Shown: positions 8,845 through 17,814, counted from the stretch's first letter. The stretch: DNA of 57,797 nucleotides from Planctomycetota bacterium (GCA_003670925.1 QWQG01000070.1:1-57797); one strand, 5' to 3'. The notes: generated by a model from the sequence alone, not told the origin. A program made the numbers and translations.

Positions 8845-9072
8845 ATGAGCCAATGGATACTAAAATCAGCACTTGATTCCATTCCTGTCTCGTTCGAACA
8901 ACTGGCTCAATTGCTGGCTGATGGCGGGATCTGCGAAACGGACTTGGTGCGGGCCGAGAACAATGAAAACTGGCAGTACGTGGATTCCGTGGTGGGTTGG
9001 AATTGTTGGATGGTGTGGCTGGTTGTATTGGTTCGAATCGAACCGATTTCCAAAACCGGCACATATGTCTAA
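8845..9072 (+). CDS. Short GYF_2-like domain ORF, probably a gene remnant
   Basis: A 75-residue ORF. The first ~50 residues ('MSQWILKSALDSIPVSFEQLAQLLADGG', then 'ETDLVRAENNENWQYVDSVVG') resemble the GYF_2 domain at the N-terminus of several planctomycete proteins ('GPVSFEQL...G.I...DLVR......W..A.SV.GL'). The rest, Trp/Val-rich, does not look like a domain. A second small ORF, 9066-9175 (36 residues, 'MSKNSELFTLPWIGAVTSFE...'), overlaps its end. The setting, among truncated genes, suggests the C-terminal part was lost. Confidence 0.45.
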   Translation: MSQWILKSALDSIPVSFEQLAQLLADGGICETDLVRAENNENWQYVDSVVGWNCWMVWLVVLVRIEPISKTGTYV

Positions 9073-9175
9073 GAACTCTGAGCTATTTACGCTGCCCTGG
9101 ATTGGTGCCGTGACCTCCTTCGAAGCGATCTTGGTTGGAGTGGATACGGTCGCGATTGTCACATTCGCCGTGTGA

Positions 9176-9483
9176 TGGTTTCGATGGAGACAGCGAGCGA
9201 AGTGACGATTTATCCTCAATACTTGAGATTGCAAGCGATCCAAAATTACAACTGGAGACGGCGATGAGTTGATCATAGTCTCAGCAGCGGCACGGATCGA
9301 GAGAATCACGATTACGGTGATGCCCCGGAATTCTCGATCGCACGGCTCGCCCTGACTTAACGTGGGATAAGCTTTCAGCTTGTCACGTTCCCCAAGGAGC
9401 ATTACGTTTTTATTCAGCGAGGGCAAGCTGAAAGCTTATTCCACGTAGAAATACAGGCTGCATCAACAGTCTGACCGCGCCGC
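9176..9483. other. Intergenic stretch with one large hairpin
   Basis: No gene found between the small ORFs and the kinase gene. The only clear structure is the hairpin repeat at 9361-9445. Confidence 0.5.
9361..9445. repeat. Hairpin repeat, 22-bp arms (AAGCTTTCAGCTT type)
   Basis: Arms at 9361-9382 (core GATAAGCTTTCAGCTTG) and 9424-9445 (core CAAGCTGAAAGCTTATT) pair over 22 positions with one G-T pair and a 41-base spacer. It lies just 3' of the kinase gene (minus strand stop at 9484). It may act as a terminator/stabiliser, or be a miniature mobile repeat. There is no T run. Confidence 0.8.
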
Positions 9484-11184
9484 TCACATCAACGCATATC
9501 CGATTGCCGCAGCAGTCAGCACGCAGATCCCGGCGATCACCCAATACAGAACCGGAACCTTTGTGGTGCTCTTCGATGTTCTGGCCTTGATTGTTCTGGG
9601 AGGCAACTCGGTCGGTTTGTGCAGTGGAACAAGGGATTCGCTGGTCAATCGCCCACGGACCAATTTCATGCCATGCCGCAGGTCTTTCATCATGAGTTTG
9701 CTGCTAAATTCTGTGGCGATCGCGACTGGAACCTCGCGCGGATTGGATCGAACATTAACCACTGCAATTTCAGGAAAAACCTTATCTACCGCAGCCTCGG
9801 CGAGCAGTTCCTGCGCGAATGCCAGCAATGTTGCAGACCGCAAATCTTCGCTGAGCGGACCGTGGACAGCGCACTCGGCTTCAATCCGCTTCAGCAGCAT
9901 CGTAAATTCCGGCAACAATTTTCCAGCAGTAGCCACAACTGAACTTTTTGAATTCTCAGCTTGAAGACCGGACGGCGATGAATCGCCGCTGGCGTGGATT
10001 GCGGTTTCGGCAGCAAGCAGCATTCCCGCGTCCCTTGGAACAGCACAAGCGTGTTCAACAATACCTACGCGGCTCTCCACAGGTGCCACCCGCTTCAAGA
10101 GAATCGGGACGGCATCCAATTCCGGTCGCGTTGCTGTTATTCTTAGGAAATGGCTGAGTTGGGCAACCACATCACCCGCCGTTGAGGTTCGGGCGTCGCG
10201 ATTCCTCGCCATCATTTTCAGGAGAATCTGGATGAGTTCATCCGGCACATCCCTGCGAAACTCGGCGACTGCCGGCGGCGTTTTCGTCTGATGCGAGATC
10301 AGCCGCTGAACCAGCGTTCCTTCCGTAAAGGGTGGCTGTCCCGTCAGCAGAAAATACAGCGAACATCCGAGGCTGTAGATGTCCGCCCGAGTGTCCACAG
10401 TATGGCTGTCAGCAGCTTGCTCTGGTGCCAGATAATCGGCGGTTCCAAGCACACGTTCGTTGAAATCCCGTGTCAGGTTTTCTTCGCTGTCAAAATCCTG
10501 AGCTAGTCCAAGATCCAGGATGCGAACAGTTTGATCGTCGGATAAAAAGAGATTGCCCGGTTTAATATCGCGATGCACAAGCCCTGCTTGATGAGCGTAC
10601 TCAAGCCCGAGTGCCGCCTGCCGGATAAATTCGACCGCTTTGCGACACGGCATGGGACCGTCTGCGTTAACGACTTCAAACAGATCGCGGCCCTGCAGCA
10701 GCTCCATCGCCATGAAATGGACTTCCGTCTGCCCGTCTGTTCCTGAAAAAATCCCAAACACGCGCACAATGTTTGGGTGATTCAAGCGTTGGGTGATTGT
10801 TGCTTCGCGTTGAAATCGCAGCAGGTAAGACGCTTTGTCGGTCTTCGATAACGGCAGAACCTTCAGTGCGTGAATTTTGCCCGACTGTTTGTCTTCGGCC
10901 GCATAAATGGTGCTCATCCCCCCCCGTGCAATGCGGTTGAGCAGTTTGTAATCGCCCAAAAAAAACCCGCGAAAGCGGCCCTGAATCAATTTCTCTGCAT
11001 GCCACGGCGTAATGAGTTTTCGCTTCAGCAACCAGACCACGATTTCCTGAGCGAACACAGTAGAGGGAGCGTTGCCGACAGATGCCGAAAATTGCTTTTG
11101 AACACTCGTCATCTGCTTGCTACTCAGCAAGCCGCTCGCCGCGAGCATTTGCAAAAAAGAATCCGATGAAAGCTGAATCGTCAT
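9484..11184 (-). CDS. Membrane-anchored serine/threonine protein kinase
   Basis: A 566-residue Hanks-type kinase. Residues 1-75 form the small N-terminal domain common in planctomycete kinases ('LAASGLLSSKQM ... VVWLLKRKLITPWHAEKLIQGRFRGFFLGDYKLL'). The kinase domain (about 79-350) has a glycine loop 'IARGGMSTIY', Lys108 ('HALKVLP'), the catalytic loop 'HRDIKPGN' (Asp206), 'DLGLAQ' (Asp224, DLG in place of DFG) and 'APEQ'. A variable region follows and then a C-terminal transmembrane segment at about 543-564 with no extracellular domain, so it should be tail-anchored with the kinase in the cytoplasm. Substrates unknown. It is divergent from the gene at 11469. Confidence 0.92.
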   Translation of the reverse strand: MTIQLSSDSFLQMLAASGLLSSKQMTSVQKQFSASVGNAPSTVFAQEIVVWLLKRKLITPWHAEKLIQGRFRGFFLGDYKLLNRIARGGMSTIYAAEDKQSGKIHALKVLPLSKTDKASYLLRFQREATITQRLNHPNIVRVFGIFSGTDGQTEVHFMAMELLQGRDLFEVVNADGPMPCRKAVEFIRQAALGLEYAHQAGLVHRDIKPGNLFLSDDQTVRILDLGLAQDFDSEENLTRDFNERVLGTADYLAPEQAADSHTVDTRADIYSLGCSLYFLLTGQPPFTEGTLVQRLISHQTKTPPAVAEFRRDVPDELIQILLKMMARNRDARTSTAGDVVAQLSHFLRITATRPELDAVPILLKRVAPVESRVGIVEHACAVPRDAGMLLAAETAIHASGDSSPSGLQAENSKSSVVATAGKLLPEFTMLLKRIEAECAVHGPLSEDLRSATLLAFAQELLAEAAVDKVFPEIAVVNVRSNPREVPVAIATEFSSKLMMKDLRHGMKLVRGRLTSESLVPLHKPTELPPRTIKARTSKSTTKVPVLYWVIAGICVLTAAAIGYALM

Positions 11185-11468
11185 GCGAAAATCAATAACT
11201 CTGACGGATCGAAGAAGTTTGTGTTCACTGACATGCTGTTACCTGCCGCCGCAAACGACGCATCTCCACTAATATTTCCAGCTTTCAGTATTATGAACCA
11301 AAACGGTACCTGTCGCTAGACAATAGGCAGTCTGAATTTTCCAAATTCAGCCTCATCAGATTTGCCGTGTGGTTCAATGCTGGCTAAACTCGAGCCCGTT
11401 GTGTGCAGCGCAAGAGGCGCTTTGGGTGATCATGGGATTTCGTATTCCTCAACTCCCCCCGAAGTGTT

Positions 11469-13670
11469 ATGAATCAATCTTCCGACAGCCAGCCGGCTCC
11501 GCAGACTCCCGAACAGTTTGGGGAGTTTCTTAGAAAACGAGTGCAGGAAGCCATCTCGGCATCTGTGCATCACGCTTCACTTTCGCAGCAATATCTATCA
11601 TTGTCGCAGCGATTTTCGGCACTGGCAGAACAGGCGTCGTCTGGAAATGCGGCGCTTGCATTTCAATCTGTCCACCAACTTGAGCGTGAAGCGCAAACTG
11701 GAATTCCTGCCGCTCCCATCGCTACGACGATGTCGTCGGGCGTGTCGCCACCTGCTGCTGCTGTTACTCATCCGCCTGCAACGGCTCCGCGTTCGGAGCT
11801 CGAATTTACTGAAGCTCCTGACAGGGCCCTGCACGGACCGGCGTTTTATTCCCCTTCTGCTAGATTTATGGCAGCGGAAATCGGAGCAGACCCAACAACA
11901 ACAAAGGCCACTCTATTTCCGGACGCGACAATTCATCCGATGTCATCGTCAGGAGGGCACAAGGCACAGGACGATTCATCTATTGCTGGGGTCAGTCTCG
12001 CACCCCGCCGGAAAACAAATCGTCCAGTTTCCGTAAGATCTGTGCTTGAACGCGCGCGACTGGTTGGGCTTGAGAACGCAGAAAAAGTTCGCGTGAAGGC
12101 GAAAAAAGGCGACCTCAAGCCTCAGTTGCGTTCAACGACCGAAGAACTGACGCTGGAATTAAAACGTAGCAGCAAACCTGCCGTCATCAGTCTTGTGCTC
12201 ACCAGCCTAGTTTTAGGCATGCTGGCATTGAGACAAATGGAATTCTTTGAAGACGTTCCCGTGCCGCCAATCATCGCTAGCATTTCAGCTTCAATCGAAG
12301 CGGTTGAAGAATCAATTCCAATTGAACCACCGGCAGAAGAAATAGGCGAACAACTCGAGCAGCCAGTCGCAGAGATAATTGAAGAGCCCGAGCCAGTTTC
12401 CGAACCGCTGCCTGAACCCATTACCGAACCCATGCCTGAACCGATCCCTGAACCGATGCCGGCAGTCGAAATGGCTGATGCTGTACTCCCCGAAACGCCG
12501 GAGGGAACAGCACCATCGTCGCCAGAAGCAACGACCGGCACCGACCTCGGAGCGATCGACAATCGAAGTGAAGCTGGGCGCAAGGTGCTGTTGGAAAAAT
12601 TTGGTGGTTCAGCCGCCAGCGAATCTGCTGTTGGCTTCGCTCTTGAATGGCTGGCCGCGAGACAGCGCGGCAACGGAACATGGGATTTTATTGACGTGGG
12701 ACCATGCACTCATAAGGGTACGGTCAACAATCCGATTGGCGGCACGGCCTATGCGTTACTGCCGTTTTTGGCTGCCGGACAAACCCATAAAGAAGGACAG
12801 TACCAGAAACAGGTGCAGGCCGGACTGGCGTTCCTCACGAGCATCGGCGTAGTAGCTCCGGCCGGATACGATTTGCGGGGCGTAGTGAACAAAGCAGACG
12901 ACGACACTGATCCCAACTATGCCTATTACGTTCATGGTGCAGCGACATTGGCACTTTGTGAAGCATATGGCATGACGAAGGATCGCAAGTTGAAGCCGGC
13001 CGCAGAGGGGGCAGTCGCGTTTCTGATCAGGTCACAAGACCCGCGTGGCGGCGGTTGGCGTTACAATCCCCAAGAGGGCGGTTCTACCTCGGCCACAGCC
13101 ATTCAGGTCATGGCACTCAAGGCGGCGGAAAAAGCCGGCATCAAAATTCCGGATGCGACATGGAAAGGCATTTCCTTCTATCTGGACAGTGTTTCGATCG
13201 ATGGTGCAGGTCGATACGGTTACGAAGTTGAAAAGAAAACATATGCCATGTCCGTCACGTCCATGTCGCTCCTAAGTAGGATGTATCTCGGCTGGGGCCG
13301 TGATGACGGCGATCTGCGCTCCGGTATCGCGTTGCTGGACAAAAGCACGGCCACAGAAAACTACTACACCAACTACTTTGCGACTCAAGTGCTCAAGAAC
13401 TGGAGCGGCCCGGAATGGGAACGCTGGAATGGTCGCATGCGGGATGAGTTGATTGCCCGTCAGGAAACCGACGGTCCCGGAAAGGGCAGCTGGATTCCAC
13501 GTGATCGAGCCGACTACAGCCTGTCTGGAGGTCGCCTGCTCACCACCTGTCTTGCGACACTGACACTTGAAGTCTACTACCGCAACAAACCTCTTCTGCC
13601 GGAAATTGCAACACCCCTGTCGCTTGAAAATCCTGCGTCAATTAAATCGCCAGCACCTGCCCAAAAATAA
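11469..13670 (+). CDS. Membrane protein with prenyltransferase/squalene-cyclase-like repeats
   Basis: A 733-residue protein in four parts: a soluble N-terminus (1-235) with no recognised domain; one transmembrane segment (about 237-253); a Pro/Glu-rich stretch (about 288-333) of repeated 'PEP' units resembling a TonB linker; and a C-terminal alpha/alpha-toroid domain from about residue 370. The toroid has prenyltransferase/squalene-oxidase repeat signatures ('ALEWLAARQRGNGTWDF', 'AVAFLIRSQDPRGGGWRYNPQ'). The cyclase catalytic DxDD is not apparent, so it is probably a binding or structural domain outside the cytoplasm. The family is widespread in planctomycetes and uncharacterised. ATG at 11469 is preceded by a weak GAAG. 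Confidence 0.75.
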   Translation: MNQSSDSQPAPQTPEQFGEFLRKRVQEAISASVHHASLSQQYLSLSQRFSALAEQASSGNAALAFQSVHQLEREAQTGIPAAPIATTMSSGVSPPAAAVTHPPATAPRSELEFTEAPDRALHGPAFYSPSARFMAAEIGADPTTTKATLFPDATIHPMSSSGGHKAQDDSSIAGVSLAPRRKTNRPVSVRSVLERARLVGLENAEKVRVKAKKGDLKPQLRSTTEELTLELKRSSKPAVISLVLTSLVLGMLALRQMEFFEDVPVPPIIASISASIEAVEESIPIEPPAEEIGEQLEQPVAEIIEEPEPVSEPLPEPITEPMPEPIPEPMPAVEMADAVLPETPEGTAPSSPEATTGTDLGAIDNRSEAGRKVLLEKFGGSAASESAVGFALEWLAARQRGNGTWDFIDVGPCTHKGTVNNPIGGTAYALLPFLAAGQTHKEGQYQKQVQAGLAFLTSIGVVAPAGYDLRGVVNKADDDTDPNYAYYVHGAATLALCEAYGMTKDRKLKPAAEGAVAFLIRSQDPRGGGWRYNPQEGGSTSATAIQVMALKAAEKAGIKIPDATWKGISFYLDSVSIDGAGRYGYEVEKKTYAMSVTSMSLLSRMYLGWGRDDGDLRSGIALLDKSTATENYYTNYFATQVLKNWSGPEWERWNGRMRDELIARQETDGPGKGSWIPRDRADYSLSGGRLLTTCLATLTLEVYYRNKPLLPEIATPLSLENPASIKSPAPAQK

Positions 13671-13765
13671 GGAAGGGCAGGGCAAGGATCATGTCAGCAA
13701 CGAACGAAGGCTACGTCTGAAACACACCCAGAGCAGAACCACACCCAGTGCACAATATCGCTGCC

Positions 13766-13891
13766 TAGGCGAGCGGCAGAAATGAAACTACCGTAGCTGA
13801 ATTCGCAAGAATTCAGTCCTCTTGCTCGAACAACTGAATTCTTGCGAATTCAGCTACAACTCTGGTAAGAAACTTCCTGCCGCTCGCCCTA
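13766..13891. repeat. Composite nested inverted repeat A
   Basis: Outer arms (core GGCGAGCGGCAG near 13768-13779 and CTGCCGCTCGCC near 13877-13888) enclose a perfect 24-bp inverted repeat at 13793-13816 and 13834-13857 (core GCTGAATTCGCAAGAATTCA). Each inner arm is itself largely palindromic. The layout, short terminal repeats around a structured core with no coding capacity, resembles a MITE or REP-type element. Confidence 0.75.
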
Positions 13892-14021
13892 GTGCTCTGT
13901 CAAGGCTCAATTTTCGGGTACGACGGACTTCCAGTCCGTCGACCAAGGTTACCGCCGACGGACTGGAAGTCCGTCGTACAAATACAATTCAAACCCAACT
14001 TTAAAGGTTGACAGAGCCCTA
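13889..14021. repeat. Composite nested inverted repeat B
   Basis: Outer arms GCTCTGTCAA (13894-13903) and TTGACAGAGC (14008-14017), each with CTAG just outside, enclose a perfect 24-bp inverted repeat at 13918-13941 and 13956-13979 (core ACGACGGACTTCCAGTCCGT). The inner arm is nearly self-complementary. It directly abuts element A. Confidence 0.8.
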
Positions 14022-14034
14022 GAACAATTGCTGA

Positions 14035-16140
14035 TTAAGGTGACTCGGTGACTGTTTTGAGTGCCTTGATGACAGCTTCTTGCACCCGAGGATCTGCATC
14101 ATTCTGAGCAGCTTCGAGAGCAGACCGGACTTCCTTGGATCCGGCTCCGATTGTGCCCAGAGTGACGGCCGTTTCGATCCGTACAAAGGGACTCGGATGG
14201 TGCAACTCTGTCAGCAGCAGCGGAATGACAACCTGTGTATTCTCCTTCGATGGTTCCACATGCACCAGAGCCCATGCTGAGAGAACTCGATCGAGTTCAG
14301 CTCCGCGACGAAGTGTCTCACGAAGCAATGGAGCAGCGGCGCCGGCCTCTTCTCCCAGCATCCCCAGCAAATAGCGCGCGGCATTTCGCACCTTCGCGTC
14401 TGGGTCATCCAACGATGCGATGGCGACAGGCAGAGCTTGCGAAGGTGGAGCCTGAATATCCGCAAGGCCATGCAGAGACTCCATCCGGACCGATGCGTCC
14501 GGATCACTTGAGGCATGCTCAACAAGATATGGTAGGGCAGCAATGGCTGCTGGCCCCAAACTCGTTAAGGCTGAGATGGCTTCCCTTCGGGCGAGTGGGA
14601 TGTCAGAGGAGGTTGCATTCAGTAAATGCGGGATCGCAAGTTTAACGCTTTCGGCATTCTGCGGATCAAGGGTTACCAACGCCCATGCTGCTGAACGCTG
14701 AACCCGTTGGTCTTTAGCCACTTTGATTAACTCACGCAAAACCGGCAAAGCCTTTTTTTCTCCGATGCGGGCGAGCACATGCGTAGCGCCGGCCTGTGCT
14801 GCGTCAGTCGTAGGATTCTGAAGAATTTCCATCATAGCGGGAGTCGCTGCTGTTGCCTGTGGACCAATGGACGCCAGCGCAATAAAGATCTCACGCCCCA
14901 AATCTGCATCATCGCCGACATGGCTCAGCAGTTCGACCAGAGCCGGGACTGCAGATTCAGCACCCCCGCCAATTTCCCCGAGAACCTCAATCACCAACCT
15001 CCGATAACTCTTGTCCTCAAGCTTTTCTAGCAGGGCGGGCACCGCAGGTGCGCCTATGTGCGACAACGCATTTGCAGCATTTAGAGTCACCGCAGCGTTG
15101 CCGTCCGACAAGGCCTTCACTAAAGCCTCGATGACCTCGCCACGTTGATCTCCGGTTTCTCCCAGAGCATCGGCTGCAGAGGCGCGAACCATGATGCTCT
15201 TATCGGAAAGGAGCGTGAGCAATCTCGATGCAGAATCCCCTGCCTCCGGGCCATAATCAGCAATCGCCCGCACGGCGACGATCCGCACAGCAGCAGATTT
15301 CTGCTTCAGCAGAGCGTTCAGAGCAGGCAGCACGGTTGTGGGTTGAGCATGGATTTCTCCCAGTGCTGTGATGGCAGCCCGCACAACCAATTCGTCGGCA
15401 TCCTGCAGGTGCTTTAAGAGATCAGGCACTGTCAAGGCCGCATCAGAACCAAGCTCTCCCAGAATTTCACATGCCTTCAATTGCACACGCGTATCATTGC
15501 CAGACAGAGTAGCGGCGACCGCAGGTACAACATGAGCGCCGATCTCAACAAGTGTCACAGACGCTTCGTTACGAACATCATCGCGGTCATCTCCGAGGGC
15601 CGTCACCAGCCGAGGGATGGAATTCTGCACGAGTGGATTGTCTTGACCCGCAATCATCACCAGACAGCGAATTGCTGAAATGGCGAGGGAGTCATTCGGA
15701 TTCTGGCACAAATGCCGAATCTGAATTTGCGCTTCCGGCGATGCCGTTCCTATCCGTCGCAAGCTTTCGAGCGCAGCGGACTGCAACATCTCAAGATCAG
15801 ACGTCAGAAAACCAGTCAGCCTGTCCGCAGAATCATGTGCCAATGGCCCAATATGGCCAAGCGCTAGGATACATTCGTGGCACAGCACGGGGTTTTCAAT
15901 TCGCAACAATTCCACCAACGGATCAATTGCAGATTGAGCGTAAGGCCCTAACGCGCCAAGTTGCACGGCTGCTTCGATCTGCTCTTTGGCTTTTCCCGTT
16001 CGCAGGCGATCCAGCAATAACTTCATTTCAGGGCTGTCAGATGACGCATCCTGAGCACAGGCAAACGCGCAAAATTGCAGATGAGGCCAAGCCCACGCGA
16101 ACAACAGACTGAACAGCGAAATACGAAAAAACACTATCAT
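14035..16140 (-). CDS. Secreted HEAT-repeat protein
   Basis: A 701-residue protein with an N-terminal signal peptide (hydrophobic 'FFRISLFSLLFAWAW', probable cleavage near 'AFACAQ|DAS'). Almost all of the rest is a tandem array of HEAT/PBS-lyase-type repeats of about 35 residues ('VPALVELLSHVGDDADLGREIFIALASIGPQA', for example), so it should form an alpha-solenoid for protein binding outside the cytoplasm. The ATG at 16140 was chosen because AGGAGG stands 7 bases upstream and it overlaps the stop of the preceding gene (ATGA). The upstream in-frame start at 16200 would add 20 charged residues before the signal peptide. Confidence 0.88.
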   Translation of the reverse strand: MIVFFRISLFSLLFAWAWPHLQFCAFACAQDASSDSPEMKLLLDRLRTGKAKEQIEAAVQLGALGPYAQSAIDPLVELLRIENPVLCHECILALGHIGPLAHDSADRLTGFLTSDLEMLQSAALESLRRIGTASPEAQIQIRHLCQNPNDSLAISAIRCLVMIAGQDNPLVQNSIPRLVTALGDDRDDVRNEASVTLVEIGAHVVPAVAATLSGNDTRVQLKACEILGELGSDAALTVPDLLKHLQDADELVVRAAITALGEIHAQPTTVLPALNALLKQKSAAVRIVAVRAIADYGPEAGDSASRLLTLLSDKSIMVRASAADALGETGDQRGEVIEALVKALSDGNAAVTLNAANALSHIGAPAVPALLEKLEDKSYRRLVIEVLGEIGGGAESAVPALVELLSHVGDDADLGREIFIALASIGPQATAATPAMMEILQNPTTDAAQAGATHVLARIGEKKALPVLRELIKVAKDQRVQRSAAWALVTLDPQNAESVKLAIPHLLNATSSDIPLARREAISALTSLGPAAIAALPYLVEHASSDPDASVRMESLHGLADIQAPPSQALPVAIASLDDPDAKVRNAARYLLGMLGEEAGAAAPLLRETLRRGAELDRVLSAWALVHVEPSKENTQVVIPLLLTELHHPSPFVRIETAVTLGTIGAGSKEVRSALEAAQNDADPRVQEAVIKALKTVTESP

Positions 16141-16799
16141 TTCAGTGCCTCCTGGGCATGATCGCCTTCGACGGACAGGCTCGTGAGGAATTTTCGACAC
16201 GGCGCATAGCCTACCGGCCCCAAGACGGCATAGTTACCGCTCAGAGAATGCATCATCCGCCCAGATGCATCCTTAATTATTTTTTCAGTCCGGTCGTTCG
16301 GACCATATTCAGCCTGAGTCCGAAGCGCGTCTTCGACAGACTTTCGGTCGGCCGCATAACCGCTACCCGTTAAACAGCCGGGCCAGTGAATCTCACCGGT
16401 GAGCGGATCGATTTGATCTGATGACAGCCGAGGATAAAGTGCGGTGACCGGCCTCGGCGGGGGACGCAGCGCGGCTCTTGCTTTTTGCTCTTGCTTTTTT
16501 TCCGCTGCCCTTGCGTCCTTCTCATCCCGATTTTCACGTCGGAGCTGAATGAACTTGGTCTCATTATCGAGGTAACGACTCCGAGCTTCTTCTCTTGAGA
16601 TGGCTGCCTTGCCAAGACTCTCGACCTCAGCCCCCTGAGCCATCATCATCTCTGCTTGGCCTCGGGCAGCAGCGGAGTACGGCGTCCCGACTTCCCCATA
16701 TCCACCACCCCCACCATATCCACCATACCATTGCGCATGACAATCCGCACCATTCAGCGCTGCGATCACGCTTGCTAACATGAAATACCCGCGACTCAT
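16137..16799 (-). CDS. Small secreted protein of unknown function, coupled to the HEAT-repeat protein
   Basis: A 220-residue protein with a signal peptide (probable cleavage near 'DCHAQ|WYGG'), a Gly/Tyr-rich segment ('YGGYGGGGGYGEVG'), a strongly charged helical region of about residues 60-110 (Glu/Lys/Arg-rich, coiled-coil-like) and a C-terminal domain with 'DPLTGEIHWPGCL'. I do not recognise the family. Its stop overlaps the start of the HEAT-repeat gene by 4 bases, so the two products are probably made together and may interact outside the cytoplasm. Confidence 0.7.
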   Translation of the reverse strand: MSRGYFMLASVIAALNGADCHAQWYGGYGGGGGYGEVGTPYSAAARGQAEMMMAQGAEVESLGKAAISREEARSRYLDNETKFIQLRRENRDEKDARAAEKKQEQKARAALRPPPRPVTALYPRLSSDQIDPLTGEIHWPGCLTGSGYAADRKSVEDALRTQAEYGPNDRTEKIIKDASGRMMHSLSGNYAVLGPVGYAPCRKFLTSLSVEGDHAQEALK

Positions 16800-16965
16800 T
16801 TGAATTCTCCAATTGCAGCGCCCAGCCTACAGCAGGAAGCCATAACCAATGTCCGTCACATCCCGGTATGCTACAAGGATCAACTTGAATTTCCAGTCAC
16901 TAATGCAGTGGGCACCAACGGGGTGCCAGTCGTGATGATTAGCATTGGGCAGTCACAAATCTTGT

Positions 16966-17814
16966 CTACCCGAATTCCAAACGCTGACGTAATTCACGTC
17001 CTGAAATCCCACGCGATCTCAGCGAACGCAGAGTTTCAGCATCGTCGCGCTTTGCGAGGCGCTTTCCCTCCGGATCACAAATCAATGGATGGTGATGGTA
17101 TTCAGGTGTCGGCAGGCTGAGCAGCGATTGCAACAATCGCTGGACATGCGTGGCCTCAAACAAGTCTTCGCCGCGCGTGATGCGTGTAATACCCTGCAGT
17201 CCATCATCCATCACAACCGCCAGATGATAACTGCAGCCAATGTCTTTTCGGACAAGGACCACATCGCCGAGAATTTCTGGTTGCGCTTTCTGAGGGCCGC
17301 GTTGCAGATCGTTCCATTCCAGATCTCCATCCACTTCAGCAAGCGCTCGGTTCAAATCCAGACGCATGGCGAAAGACTCACCATTGGCAATCCTTCCGTG
17401 GCGTTCGTCTGCGGATAAACTGCGACATAAGCCGGGATACAACGGCCCCTCCGGTCCATGTGGCGCAGCGCCCGCGGCTTCAATTTCGCGCTGGATATCT
17501 TTGCGTGTGCAGAAGCATGGATACAACAATCCCCGAACTCGAAGTTGTTCGGCCGCCGCAGCATATTCGTGCAGATGATCCGACTGACGGCGCACAGACG
17601 GCTCCCATTCGATGCCCAACCATGCGAGATCATCCAAAATTTCTACTTCAAATTCACGACGGCAGCGGGTGAAATCGATATCTTCGATCCGGAGTACGAA
17701 GCGGCCGCCATTCCTGCTTGCCGCCTCAAACGCAAATAACGCTGAATACGCATGCCCCAAATGCAGCAAACCTGTCGGGCTGGGAGCGAAGCGCGTAACG
17801 ATGACAGACGACAT
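16966..17814 (-). CDS. gluQ: Glutamyl-queuosine tRNA(Asp) synthetase
   Basis: GluQ is a truncated glutamyl-tRNA synthetase paralogue that attaches glutamate to the queuosine base of tRNA(Asp). The 282-residue protein has the class I motifs 'HLGH' (18-21) and 'KRLAKR' (the KMSKS equivalent), the adenylate-side 'FAPSPTG', and zinc-ligand candidates Cys100, Cys102, Tyr126 and Cys130 ('PCFC...YPGLC'). It lacks the anticodon-binding domain, as expected. With queG about 12 kb away, the window carries two steps of queuosine tRNA modification. Confidence 0.93.
   Translation of the reverse strand: MSSVIVTRFAPSPTGLLHLGHAYSALFAFEAASRNGGRFVLRIEDIDFTRCRREFEVEILDDLAWLGIEWEPSVRRQSDHLHEYAAAAEQLRVRGLLYPCFCTRKDIQREIEAAGAAPHGPEGPLYPGLCRSLSADERHGRIANGESFAMRLDLNRALAEVDGDLEWNDLQRGPQKAQPEILGDVVLVRKDIGCSYHLAVVMDDGLQGITRITRGEDLFEATHVQRLLQSLLSLPTPEYHHHPLICDPEGKRLAKRDDAETLRSLRSRGISGRELRQRLEFG

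Larger units (their letters stand above)
13671..14034. other. Intergenic region filled by two nested hairpin elements
   Basis: No gene. It lies between convergent genes (ends at 13670 plus and 14035 minus) and holds the two composite inverted repeats annotated separately. Either could end transcription from both sides. Confidence 0.6.

Noticed and set aside
9035-9060. GGTTCGAATCGAACC, looking like a tRNA T-arm
   Set aside because: No acceptor, D or anticodon arm nearby; a chance palindrome within an ORF.
8866-9426. 186-residue minus-strand ORF starting in the hairpin repeat
   Set aside because: It begins inside the inverted repeat and shows no domain; likely chance.
12122-12709. 195-residue minus-strand ORF opposite the Pro/Glu-rich linker gene
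   Set aside because: Low-complexity Gly/Ser shadow of the repeated PEP codons.
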